Assembly: GCF_963678635.1 (NCBI RefSeq)
Contig: NW_026971715.1
Location: forward strand, 33,847 to 97,846
Length of the DNA stretch: 64,000 nucleotides
Direction of reading: 5' to 3'
From: Symsagittifera roscoffensis
Lineage: Eukaryota > Xenacoelomorpha > Acoela > Convolutidae
Shown here: piece by piece, positions 10,999 through 21,647 of the stretch
Position numbering within the stretch: the first letter of the stretch is position 1
How the letters are laid out: each line of letters starts with the position of its first letter
The notes under the pieces: generated by a model
The model's input: only the letters and a program-made list of their open reading frames with translations
Databases searched by the model: none
What the model was told of the DNA's origin: nothing
Program-made: the position numbers and the translations under genes

Positions 10999-11335
10999 AA
11001 TCCGGAAGGGTCTAGGAAAGCATTACATACCCTTCCTAGTTAATTGAAAAAGCAAAATTGCATCGGAGAACGTATCTGGAGGGGTATAGGTGGAACGAAG
11101 GAAATCTCCGAAAAGCTGCTTTTACAAAACAGGAGGGCTCCCAATCCGGAGGGGTCAAAATTTTTTTTTTCAAGTTAGGAGGGGTCCGAATCCGGAAGGG
11201 TCTTATAGTTGCTAATTCGGAGGGGTCCAAATCCGGAGGGGTCTTCTATTAACTAACTCAGAGGGGTCCCAATCCGGAGGGGTCTAGATTTTGTTGATCC
11301 GGAAGGGTCCTATTTGTGCCAATCCGGAGGGGTAT
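10999..11335 (+). repeat. Array of CCGGARGGGT motifs in leader M
   Basis: About a dozen copies of AATCCGGARGGGTC or close variants lie in direct orientation within about 340 bases, at irregular spacing. Further single copies occur near 9255, 9696, 9732, 9955 and 10432. Spacer sequences between copies are unrelated. This differs from a simple tandem repeat and looks like multiple copies of a binding site or a repeated RNA element. The Drosophila gypsy leader carries an array of Su(Hw) insulator sites in a comparable position; the comparison is analogy only. Confidence 0.75.
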
Positions 11336-12112
11336 TATTTTATTAGAGGACTTAGGTAGACGGAAGAAAGACTAAAGTGAGAGGTATTAGGTTATTAGCA
11401 CACAGGCTAGGAATCAGTGACTGCACTGGTAACTTGCCTTTCAATAAGAACCAGACCAAAACAAAACAGGTCCGAACTCGGATATTCGCGACACTAAGTC
11501 TATATTAAAAAGAGCGTGATTCGTTGGTGTGGATTGTAACATAATACGTTTTTGTGAAAAGTGACTGCCCTGAGGATTTTAGTAGGTCTAGCTCGGGCAG
11601 TCCGAAGGCAGATAGGTAACACAGTACTCGGTGGGTGCAATAGGAGCCCACTTGAAAAAATTACTGCCTTCAAAGTTTTGTCTGTTTGGTGCAGCACCGA
11701 GCAGGGAAAGCTTTTTCTTTAAAAGACAAGTTCGACTATTGTACTGCGACCGACTAAGAGTACATTACACATACGTTTTTTTATAGAGATATTCATATTC
11801 TGTCATTATATATTTATTTTGTTTTTGATTTTAAATCAACATAAACTGTGCTGATTGGGTAGTGAGTACATTATCTTTTAAATTGACTGATAACATCATA
11901 TTATGCTAGTTTTCAAATCTTACGACTGATAATCGGTTAGTGTGAATAAATTTTATACAAACTGTACTCTGATAACATACAGGGATTCGTGGTCACTATT
12001 TAATAGCATCTTGTGAAATTTATTGTGTTGTGTCATTATTATTGTTAATAAAACTATAAGGTCTCTAGCAATCGAGTTAAGTGTATAGGCATTAAGAAGT
12101 GACAAATAGAGA

Positions 12113-13690
12113 ATGAGTCTAGACAAGTCAAGGATACCAAAACGAGGTAATAGCTCTAGGAAATTCATACCTGAAAAGCAAAGAAGAACGATGACCGATC
12201 CTTTTGTGGATTGGATCAAGCGATCCCGGTCCGACAAAGGGGAGACGGTTTCAGGCAGAATGGTTGAAACGAGAAGTCAGAAGACCTCAGAAGAGCGTAA
12301 AGAACTGTTAGAAGTGGAGGTCAATACGGACCTTGCCATGAACGACAACCAGGAAGTACATGCACTGGAAGGGAGAGGCAGAAGGCTGGCGAGTGAATCT
12401 ACTCCGGTAGAACAAGGCCATGATTTTAACACTTCCACCGGGACACTGGATCGAGAAGAGATGTCGGAACTGTCCGACATATCAACTAAAGTAGCGGCAA
12501 CGAGAAGATCTCCGACAGACAACACTATGATGGCAGGCGGAACTGGGAAACAAACGACGTCATCATCGTTCTCAGAAAGAATGAAGAACACCTTCGGAAA
12601 CATCTTTCCATTTACCATGGGAGGAGGCGCAGGAAACGAAGTTGAATCCCAGGAGGAAGAGGATGAAGAGGAGCAAGGGGACTTTGGATCTCAAGTCAGT
12701 CTCAATAGTTCGATCCAGGAGAATGAGGCATACGTCGGTAGAGAGACTGGAACCATGGACAAACTTGGTGTAGTGACAACGATAAGCAAAGAGGCAAACA
12801 CACCGGGCCAGTCAAAAGACTTCGCGATTATGACAAGTTCAGAGCCACAAACTGGAGAGAGTAGAACCAGAGGGCTAGGCAACGCGTTAGCGGATCCTGA
12901 AATAGATAAGGAAAAGGCGTCGAGACAGAGAGTCAAGGCCCGAATCTCGACCAGCACGAAGCTACCTGGGACCGACACGGTTGCACCGCCGCTAGTAACG
13001 CCACTCGTGAATAACGGGGCAGCACTAGAAGAAGCCTTAAACAACATAGTGGACAGTTTAGGAGAACAAAATGAACAGATGTGAATAAGGATGAGTGAAC
13101 TAGAAAGAGCAGTTCACATTGAAAGAGAAAGTCTGCGGGAAGAAATGAACCGCAATAGACAAGAAGTTGGCAGGAGTGAAAAAAGCTTGAAAGAAAGAAC
13201 GGACGAACATATGGCGAAGAACTTGTCGCGAATGACAAGAGAGGCGGAACAGAGAGAGTTACGCTTAAGAGACGACATGGAAAAGTTAAGAATTCAACAA
13301 GAGCAGTCTCTTGGGACTCTTGACACAAAGATAGACGCGATGATGGAGAGGCGAACTCAGGCTATTATGGATAGGTTGGACGGACTACTAAGCAGCAAGA
13401 GTGGACCAAAAGAAGGAGAACAGAACTCGGGAGGTCCCAGCAGGGAACCGAGGGTGAACTTCAATGAACATCAGAAGAGGAAGACGTATGGATCCACTAG
13501 AGGCAGGGGCAGTTCATCAGGCTATGCCACAAGGGGTAATGGAGCATGGGGCCCGAACAGTAGAGCAAGTTCAATGGGGAACAGACAGACCTCTAACGAA
13601 CGACCAACGCAAGGCACACATGCGACGGGGAGAAGTGATTCCGGTAACAGGGGGCATGCAAGCCCGAGGAGGGTCATGAGGACACCCAAG
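12113..13690 (+). pseudogene. gag, N-terminal part (element M), broken
   Basis: This is the N-terminal Gag region, starting at ATG 12113 and matching element L. The first segment (12113-13084) is basic, then acidic and serine-rich with a poly-Glu patch. The second (13091 onward) is a strong coiled coil rich in E, R and Q, followed by a Gly/Ser/Arg-rich tract. A TGA at 13082-13084 interrupts the frame where element L has a sense codon. Around 13670-13690 the reading frame shifts to that of the capsid ORF because the local spacing differs by 2 bases from element L. It would have been part of the particle-forming Gag. I see no standard matrix domain. Confidence 0.75.
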
Positions 13691-13743
13691 CGGGAAACCC
13701 TCACGGCAATTCGGATTGCAGGGATGCACCGCATACGGAGCCT

Positions 13744-15453
13744 TTGACGAGGTCTGAGGACACTCAAGCGGGACACTCAAGAGATGCTACGGCAATGGCC
13801 ACAGCATTTGAACCCCTAAACAGGTCTTTGGAGACATTCCTGACAAGGTTATCCAGAACCAATGAACGCAGTGAGAAGTCCAGAAGAGTCTTTAAGAAAC
13901 CAAGATGCTATAAAGACGAATCTGATGGCTGTATTGATACCTGGATAGAGGTAATGAAGCTGCATTTCGAGGAAGAGGACTTGTCGGAGAGACAGGAATG
14001 CAGTGCGCTCACCAGCAACTTAGAAGGGACAGCCCTGAACTGTGTCATGGTCAAAAAGCAATATCAACGTGACACTGCTGAGAAAATCTTCGAAATCTTG
14101 TTAAACCGTTTTGGATCAGGGGTGGAGGGGCACCACGCGATGATGCGCTTCAAGAAACGGAGGCAACGAGAAGATGAAACGATAGACAAGTTTCTCGATG
14201 ATTTGGAAATGCTGAGAAGACGCAGCCAACCGGATGAGTCAAACCGAAAGATGAACCTGGCCGTAGCCTCAAAGATCATCGATGGTGTGAAGAATGATGA
14301 ACTTCGTACGATGCTGGCAACGCATTACACACCACTATCAACCAATGCGCCAACACCAGAGGAGTTGAGGCTCAAGTCAAAAGAATATCTTTTGTTGAAA
14401 CCTCCTTCGAGATCTGGATACTATAAGAACAGTTGTGGTAATTTTAACAACGGACCAGCAAACCAAGGGAACAATTGGTACAAACCGAGGGACGATATGG
14501 ACAAGAGACGCTCTTGTGCCAATTGCAGTTCAACGGACCATCATGTGTCAGCATGCCCAACTTACAAACAAGGCATGAAAGCAATAGGCTTTAGCCTTGA
14601 GGACGAAGATGCGTCAGAATTGGACCATGAGGATTTCATGAGAGGAGTAATTGCGAAATTCGGCCCGAGGTGTTTCTTTTGCAACTTGGAAGGTCATTTT
14701 AAATCAGATTGTCCGCAATTCTGGGATGCAGTGGCAGACATCAAGCATCCAAGGCATGAAGAAGCTTTGTCAGGAGTGAAAGCCAGCAAGGCTCGACTTT
14801 TGAGTGAAGCAGAGGCACGCAGAAAGGATAAACCTCAAGAGCTGGCGGCAAAGAAAATGCAAGCGGTAACAGAGGAGACACGTGAGCCGGAACCAGCAAC
14901 TGCGGCTGATGACTTCAAGATCGATTATAAGGCAGCCGCGAGGGATGCTCTAAATAGAGTACAGCAGGAATTGGTGACGAAAGAGATCGAACAAAAAGTG
15001 AAACTTGAACTGGAAAACGAGAAACTTCAGGAGCAACTGAATACCTTCGAAGCAACGGAGTTCGAAGAAACGAAAGCACCAAGCAGTTTGAACATGAAAC
15101 ATAAAGTGATCTCCGGTCAGAGATTCGGCATGGTGCCGCAAGGAAACAAGATACAGTCGATAATCTCAGCGGCTGGACACCAGGTAATAAAAAATCTGAG
15201 TGAACCATCCGAGTTCACTTTGATGCATTTGGACACATATCCACACGCAGCCAATCGAGGAGCCATCTACGTAGCCGGAAGAACACCAATAACGGTCCTC
15301 CACATGGGAGGACGGGATCTTTGGATGAGCTTCCTGGTGGTAGAGAATCTGGACGACGCCAACCAATTCATCTTGGGCAGAGATTTTGTCAGGAATTTTG
15401 ACGTGATGATTGACTTGAACAACGGTCTGATACGGATTAGAAACCCGGATTGA
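13744..15453 (+). pseudogene. gag capsid-nucleocapsid and protease remnant (element M)
   Basis: The first 250 residues match the helical Gag capsid pattern of retrotransposons. Two CCHC zinc knuckles follow (14515-14556, C-x2-C-x4-H-x4-C; and 14671-14712, same spacing), then a Glu/Lys-rich coiled coil (about 14930-15060), then the end of an aspartic protease with an ILGRDF segment typical of the second half of the fold. Between 15240 and 15241 about 440 bases present in element L are missing, including the catalytic DTG, so this protease is dead. A TGA (15451-15453) ends the frame where elements L and R continue. Nucleocapsid binds RNA, and the protease would have cut Gag-Pol. Confidence 0.85.
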
Positions 15454-16320
15454 AAGTATGTTAAGAGACCAATTAATAGGATAATAACAGACGAAAACAA
15501 GGTACCAATTTTTTTGGATAGAAAAGTAAAACTACAACCAGGACAAGCTGTGGTAGCAATTTTTAGAATGAGAAATTTGAATTCGTTAAGTGATAGTAAA
15601 CATGTTTGCTTAGTACCGAATCCAAATAGTCAGAGTTCGGTGATTTTAGGCCGGAGCTTCTCGGTAACGCGAAACGGACTGTGTGTCAGTGTGTTGTTGA
15701 ACACACTATACACCACGGTTTCAATCCAGCGTGGAAAGAAGCTTGGCTACGCTTTGCCGATGAGGACCGACTATGAGGAGACACAAAACTTGAAAAAATA
15801 TAGTGTGAAAGACTGTCCTTATCATGCCAATAAAGATAAAATTTTAAAGAGGATTAATTAGTTAAAATCTATTCATAAATTGTTTTCAATGAAATCCGAA
15901 ACGTACGACGGCTTATCAAGCTGCTCGAATTTTCCGGAACGCCCCTCGTCGTATGAGCTAGAATCTGACAAACCGGTTTTGCCAGAGATAGAACATTTAA
16001 AAGGGAAAATAGGTGAGGGAGATTTCGAAAAATTACGGGACCTCCTAAATCGGAACGCAGATGTATTTTCAAAACATAAGGCGGATATCGGTTGCTGTAA
16101 TTTCGTCGAACACGAATTCGAACTAGAAGAGGGCGCCGTTCCCCATAGGGAAGGCGCAAGGCGAATGACGCCACACAAATTGGAAACGTGCCGAGCGGAA
16201 ATAGAAATGTTGCTTGAATACGACATGATAGAACCCTCTAAATCGCCATGGGCTTGCGGGGTAGTAATGGCAAAAAAGAAAGGGGGCAGCTTAGATTTTG
16301 TTGCGACTTTCGTTACTTGA
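15454..16320 (+). pseudogene. pol: protease-RT linker and N-terminal RT (element M)
   Basis: The frame of the preceding segment continues in two open stretches, 15514-15861 and 15880-16320, separated by an in-frame TAG (15859-15861) where element R has a sense codon. The first part matches the linker seen at the left edge of the window. The second contains the start of the RT domain up to the W-A-C-G-V segment. At about 16285 a run of G is one base shorter than in element R, and this moves the RT into another frame. Confidence 0.75.
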
Positions 16321-17351
16321 ACGCGGTAACGATAAAAGATGCGTACCCGATACCGCGAATAGACGAAAGCCTATCTAAGCTTGGTGATGCCAAGTTCTTC
16401 ACCACATTGGACTTAGGTTCTGCCTTCTGGCAGGTCCCTCTGCGGAAGAAGGACAGAGAGAAAACCGGATTCGCGTGCGAATTGGGATTGTACCAGTGGA
16501 AGAGGATGCCCTTCGGCTTGTGCAATGCAACGGCCACTTTTCAAAGACTGATGGCTCAGGCTTTGACGAGAGTGACCAAGATGTACGGGAATCTCGTGAT
16601 GTGTTACGTGGATGACGTAGTCATAGCAACACCGACCCTGGGAGACCACATTGATAGGCTTGATGAGGTCTTTGGATGCATGAAAAGAGCAGGATTAAAG
16701 TGCAAACCATCGAAATGTGAGATCCTTAGGGATTCGATTAAGTACCTGGGAAGAATGGTGGATAGGCATGGTGTGAGGCCGGATCCGGAAGCAGTGGAAG
16801 CAGTGTTGCCATGGAAGGCCCCCAGAACGGACACACAGCTCCTGAGCTTCCTAGGGTTTGCCAATTACTACCGAGAATTCATAAAAGGATATGCGGACAA
16901 GGTGTATCCCATGCAGAAGCTGATGCGAATTAAGGGGAAAAAGTTCGAATGGAACGATGAGGCACAGGTTGCTTTCGAGAACCTAAAGCGGGAACTGTGC
17001 GAATCGCCAGTGCTGGGCATGCCTACAGAAAAGAGCATGTATGTTCTCGACACAGACGCATCGGTGGTGGCCATCTCAGGAATCTTGCATCAAGAGCAAG
17101 GATGGAACGGAAGAACAGTTCTCCGTCCCATTGCAGACGGCAGCAAGGTCTTGAGTGACACAGAGATGAAATATGGCGCACCAAAAGCAGAAATGTTTGC
17201 AGTAGTCACCTTCGTGGACAAGTACCGTGCATACTTGGGGAGCGCTCCCTTCAAGTTACGCGTGGACAACAGAGCGTTATCCTGGTTGAAGACCTACTCG
17301 ATGGATCAGAGTTATATTGGTAGATGGATAGTCAGATTGGATACCATATGA
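16248..17351 (+). pseudogene. pol: reverse transcriptase and RNase H (element M)
   Basis: The Ty3/gypsy RT palm and fingers are evident: the A-Y-P-I-P-R-I motif, the F-x-T-L-D-L-x-S-A-F-W-Q motif with its first catalytic Asp, the M-P-F-G-L-C-N motif, and the catalytic Y-V-D-D-V box at 16605-16619. The connection and the RNase H N-half follow (D-T-D-A-S, then A-E-M-F-A-V-V). It would copy the RNA genome into DNA and remove RNA from the hybrid. The frame ends at 17351 after a small deletion relative to element R. The YVDD box is intact, but the polyprotein is broken on both sides. Confidence 0.9.
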
Positions 17352-17926
17352 TAATCGAACATAGGATGCGTGATAAACACCAGAATGCTGACAACCTCAG
17401 CAAGAAAACTGAGTTCTATGAAATATTGGAGCAGAAGCAGGCCAATCAGGCGGAAATAAAGGAGGGATTCTCGTTTCTGGACAAAGAAACTTATGAAGCG
17501 CTTCCCTTAACGAGGTGGTTCGATAAGTCTGGACATCCAATTCCAGGGCACCCTGAGTTACCTGTAGAGAAAGCTGCCGAGATAAAGATCCTGTCCAAGG
17601 AGGACCCGGTCCCCTTGGATTTGTTGCTGCGCTCGAACCTGGTCCAGCAAGAACTCTCTCGCATGAAAATAAACAGCCTCTCATTATTGGATAAAACGGT
17701 GCAAGTCACACCACAAATGATGCGGATGCTGGGTGGATTGTTAGAAAGAGAAGTGACCAGAGATGACCCCGAGTGGACAGCAGCAGTGGCATCGCTAACA
17801 GTCAGTGAGAAGGTGAAGATCATGCCGTCCAGACGACAGCACGAAGAGAACGAGAGGGATTGTAGGACAATAGTTCAGCAACTAGTATCCTCAATACCCC
17901 AATATATTTTAACCAGTACTTCTTAG
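17324..17926 (+). pseudogene. pol: RNase H C-terminus and linker (element M)
   Basis: It begins in the typical gypsy RNase H end, with H-R-M-R-D-K-H-Q-N-A-D-N-L-S matching the family's H-x-x-G-x-x-N-x-x-A-D-x-L-S block. A long linker without recognised domains follows. A TAG at 17924-17926 interrupts a frame that otherwise runs on to 20902. Confidence 0.75.
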
Positions 17927-17974
17927 GGACAGAAAGAACAGGAGAGCAGCAAGCGAAAGAAAACCGTCACCTTT

Positions 17975-18928
17975 GTGGACCGGGATAAGGAGGGTGAAGA
18001 GGTAGAACAAAATCTGCTGCAAGACTATTTGTCCGGGGAGACGGATGATGAAAAGAACCAGCGATCACAAGATCAACACCCGGGACAAGAAAATTTGTCC
18101 GGGGAGTCTGAGATAGACGAGAAAATTCCTAATGAGAAACAGGACCTAGAGAACAAGGTTTTGTCCGGAGAGTTCAGATGGATGCGAAGAAGGCACAGAC
18201 ATGATATGGAGGAGCGTGCAGTCTCCAGCACAACATCTTCGACGGATGACGATTCCCGAAACTCAGGAATGGACACCTATTCAGACAGGAACTCGAACTC
18301 GGGATCAGAACTGTCAGAACTAGCGATACACACACTACTAGTGGAAACTCGGGCAAGGGACCTGGACAGAGAGGTGTATCAGGATCCTGACAGCGATCGC
18401 TACCTTATACCAAGCGAAAGAGTCTTTGACAACGCAGCGGATGACTTGGAGACAATAGCGGTATCGATAAGCCTGTTGCCGCAGAAAGAGGTGGTCAGGG
18501 CTGATCTTCTGCCGTTTGAACAAAAAACACAACCGTTGGCGAAGATTTGGTGCGTTAAAATGGAAGAAGACACACACCAGCCCATTGAGCTGAATAGTCA
18601 GATGAGGGTCATGAAGACGTACTTGAAGGCGAGATACAGACTCTCGGACTTTCTGAGGGCGCAGAGAAATGATCGCATGACAAGCAACCTGAAAAGGTGG
18701 ATCGAGAATGGTTCGCCGGATAAAGGGGACCTCGAGGAAGATAGTTATCGCATCCTGAGACAATACTTCATGCAGAAGGAAGGGAGGTTATATTTGAACA
18801 AGGACGGGATTGTGGCTTGCAAAAGAAGGGAGGAAGACAGAGTCCTATACAAGTATAACGCAATAGTTTTACCGCAACTCTATCAGACAGAACTATTATT
18901 CAGGTCACATGATCAGATGGGCCATTAG
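17975..18928 (+). pseudogene. pol: acidic linker and start of integrase zinc finger (element M)
   Basis: This is the same frame as the previous segment. It has an acidic, Ser-rich region with three spaced L-S-G-E repeats (about 18028, 18097 and 18160), which may be a short internal repeat. It then enters the integrase HHCC finger: the two His of S-H-D-Q-M-G-H lie here and the C-x2-C lies in the next segment. A TAG (18926-18928) cuts the finger in two. Confidence 0.75.
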
Positions 18929-18979
18929 GGGATCGAAAAAGTATATCAGAGGATCCTGAAGCGCTTTGAGTGGCCTGGG

Positions 18980-19564
18980 ATGAAAAAGGCATGCGAGAAA
19001 TGGATAACAGCATGTCTGTCATGCCAACAAGTCAAGGGTCCAAGGAAGTTGCGATTTCCTTTACAATCGATCGAATCGTCTGATTTCAACGAGGTGGTGC
19101 AAATAGATCACCAAAAGATATGCATGACAGACAATGGTTATAATCAGGTGCTGGTAATGATAGATCATTTTACGAATTATGCAGAGGCCGTGCCCTGCAT
19201 AACTGCCTCGGCGGAAGAGACATGCGACCACCTGATCAATACGTGGATAGCAAGACATGGTTGTCCGATGACGTTTCAATCGGATAATGGGACAGCTTTC
19301 GTAGGAGAGCTTACAAAAGAGCTAATGAGACGCTCACAGGTCGCTCAGGCTCACTCCACGACATACCACCCTCAGACGAATGGCTTAGTGGAAAGAGAGA
19401 ATAGGACGTTAGTGTCGATGCTAAGAGTATATTGTTCCAGGTACATGACCGATTGGGACAGATACCTTCCACAGGTGATGGGAGCATATAACAGCACGCA
19501 ACACTCCACCACCGGAGTCAGTCCACACATGATGCTAACTGGACACGAAAAGTCTTTACCCTAA
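18980..19564 (+). pseudogene. pol: integrase catalytic core (element M)
   Basis: The segment starts with the C-x2-C of the HHCC finger (A-C-L-S-C-Q). The rve core follows with the D,D-35-E triad: D in V-Q-I-D-H, D in Q-S-D-N-G-T, and E in G-L-V-E-R-E-N, with exactly 35 residues between the last two. It would insert the cDNA into host DNA. A TAA (19562-19564) interrupts the frame just after the core. Confidence 0.9.
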
Positions 19565-19624
19565 ACCTTCTTCTACCCAGAGTATGAGGGAAAGAAAACG
19601 TCCCCACAGGTCTACGTCAGGGAT

Positions 19625-20413
19625 GTGATCAGACGCCAACAGGAGTTGAACGATTTGTGTAGACGAAATACTCAGCAGGCACAGGCAAGGCAGAGGAAAA
19701 GATTCGACAAAAAAGCAACTGGTGCAAAGGCTTACTCGGTGGGAGACTACGTATGGGTATTTCAGAACGTTATACCACCGAAAGGGACGGAAAAGCTCCT
19801 AAAGAAATGGAGGGGACCCTTCATGATTACAGAGGTGCACCAGGAGGGACGCATCTATAGACTGAGTACTGGCCGAGCCGCCCACTACGAGAACATCAAG
19901 CCACACAATCCATCGGCAGAAGACTGGTGTATACCTGCAGACATGGAAGAAGGGGGTTATCTAATGATGAATCCTGCTTGTGAGGTCAATGAAAAAGGCA
20001 CCAGGGAGAAGAACGATGGAAACGAAGTCGTAGAGGAAGGTACGGATACACCGCTGGACCTGGATCCAAACGAGAAGATCGAAGCGGACAATGAAACCTT
20101 ACCCTACGCAGAGGAAGATTGGCAAGATCCCGAACAGATAGAGGTTCCCAAAAACTTGGAACCGGATCTTCCGTTCACGATACAGACTCGTCAGAAGGAC
20201 GGGACGAGACCAAGAAAGAAATACAATCCTTACGGTGACGACTTTGTAGTGGATGGGATAGATCTGAAAAAGATAGTGGAGGAAGTAGTGGGTCTAGAGG
20301 AAATAACTGTGTCACAAGACATTGACATAGTCGATGATCACGACAATGAGTGGGTTGACGACTGGTCGAAACCCGAGGTAGAATTCGACGACGAGCAACA
20401 GCAATCATGTTAA
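19625..20413 (+). pseudogene. pol: integrase C-terminal domain with GPF motif (element M)
   Basis: The K-W-R-G-P-F segment marks the GPY/F module found at the integrase C-terminus of many gypsy elements. A strongly acidic tail follows. I see no chromodomain. The TAA at 20411-20413 is in frame with the next segment, so the original Pol probably continued into the macro-like module. Confidence 0.8.
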
Positions 20414-21261
20414 CAAGACTTGAGGAATCTGCGTGTCTTGGAATGGCTGAATGAAACGACCTCGGATCCTGAGGAGACCAGCGTCACGATTCAAGACGTA
20501 GATCGTGGAAGCATGAAATACATCAAGACCGAACGAGATGATCCTTCCTGGGCTGCCCAGGAAGGACGACTACTCATTCCAGCTTCTAACCTCGACTTGA
20601 TACCCGGTATGCGATCGACGGGGACGTCGATGGATTTTTTTGTCCGGGGAGTGGGGGTAGGTTTTACCCACACTGAAAACTTGATAATAAAAAAATTAAA
20701 AATGGGAAGAGAAACAGGAGACTTAGAAGCAGAAACAGGCGAAGAACCTAAGAAACCTGACATAGGCAGGGTGGTTGAGTCATATTTTAACTTACCAAAT
20801 GAATATTCAAGTAACATAAAACTAACAGACAGTGATTTTATACTCACAAATAGAACATGTGCGATAGCAATCACAGCAGACATGAGTTTTAGGAAGCGCT
20901 AGCGGCAGATTTTAAGAGGGAATACAAAAACGTGGAATTCCTTTGGAAACAAAGACCAGGGGTAGGGGGCGTAGCAGCCTTACCTCCGGCGGTGTCGCAG
21001 ATACCGGGAAAATACTTATGCTTCTTGGTAAAGAGGGAGACGGAAAAGCAGCACGTAGACCCGGAGAACCTAGTCTTGTCCTTGACGAGGCTGAGGGACT
21101 TCCTTGTGGAGATGGACGTGAAGGAGCTCTCACTTCCAGTGTACGATCCAAACAGAGGAAGACTGCATCCTCGGGAATTGTACGCGCTTGTACACGTGAT
21201 ATTCTCTGATATGAATATACAAGTATATCTACATAAGAAATATTACTTAAGTATAGGCTGA
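20414..21261 (+). pseudogene. Macro-domain-like module at the Pol C-terminus (element M)
   Basis: An acidic stretch leads into about 150 residues that follow the order of the Poa1p/OARD1 (TARG1) branch of macro domains: a D-F-I-L start, a strand with A-I-T-A-D, a helix ending D-F-K-R-E-Y-K-N-V, a strand with V-A-A-L, then Y-L-C-F-L-V, a D-P-E-N-L helix, K-E-L-S-L-P-V, and an ending like I-Q-V-Y-L. These proteins bind ADP-ribose or remove it from proteins. The residues that normally form the ADP-ribose loops (M-G-A-G-I-A and G-C-G-L-D) are replaced here, so binding may be lost or changed. Near 20895 a one-base frameshift separates 20420-20902 from 20903-21261. Another fold with similar strand order is possible. 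Confidence 0.55.
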
Positions 21262-21647
21262 GTGATGTGCGAGAGGGTGTTAGGCCAAAGACTAAGTTGT
21301 ATGTAATATGTGATATGTGTGTTATGTTTTGTGTTATGTTTTGTTATGTTATGTGTTAGGTTATTAAGATCATGGGTAAGTAGGGGTTAGTGACCATGAA
21401 CAACCGAATGACGATCTTAGGAATAGATCCGAAGTTTGGACTGTCCAATCTTAGATCGAATTCCAAAATTTTGATTTTAATAAATTTTAGGATAAATATC
21501 TTTTTATCTGAATTGTTTTTTAGCAGATTTTAGCTATATATATGATAAGGTGAAACTGATTTCTTTTCTAGATCCTGATTGATCATTTAATTACTCACTT
21601 GAGTGAAAATCTTGGAATCAAAACCGAATCAAGCTTGAAAGTATAAA
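21262..21647 (+). other. Spacer before the third ORF
   Basis: About 385 bases separate the macro-like module from the third coding region. There is a GT-rich stretch of TTATGTT and TATGTGTTA words (21300-21361), an AT-rich part, and a splice-acceptor-like site at 21571. No gene. Confidence 0.6.
21555..21571 (+). promoter_or_regulatory. Putative splice acceptor upstream of the third ORF
   Basis: ACTGATTTCTTTTCTAG has a branch-like CTGAT and a pyrimidine tract ending in TAG, 76 bases before ATG 21648. It is placed as an env acceptor would be in a retrovirus. Confidence 0.4.

Larger units (their letters stand above)
9132..12112 (+). other. Long untranslated 5' leader of element M
   Basis: About 3 kb carries no supported gene. 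It contains a dispersed and clustered CCGGARGGGT motif, a splice donor at 10738, poly-C/poly-G tracts flanked by near-palindromes (around 9530 and 10085), and A/T-rich runs. Leaders this long are unusual for gypsy elements. Confidence 0.7.

Noticed and set aside
11058..11252. Open frame of 64 codons in leader M (and 5031-5222 in leader L)
   Set aside because: It arises from the CCGGAGGGG motif array, and the protein has no pattern beyond the repeated motif.
19800..20413. Chromodomain or dUTPase at the Pol end
   Set aside because: The acidic tail lacks aromatic cage residues of a chromodomain and the five dUTPase motifs.
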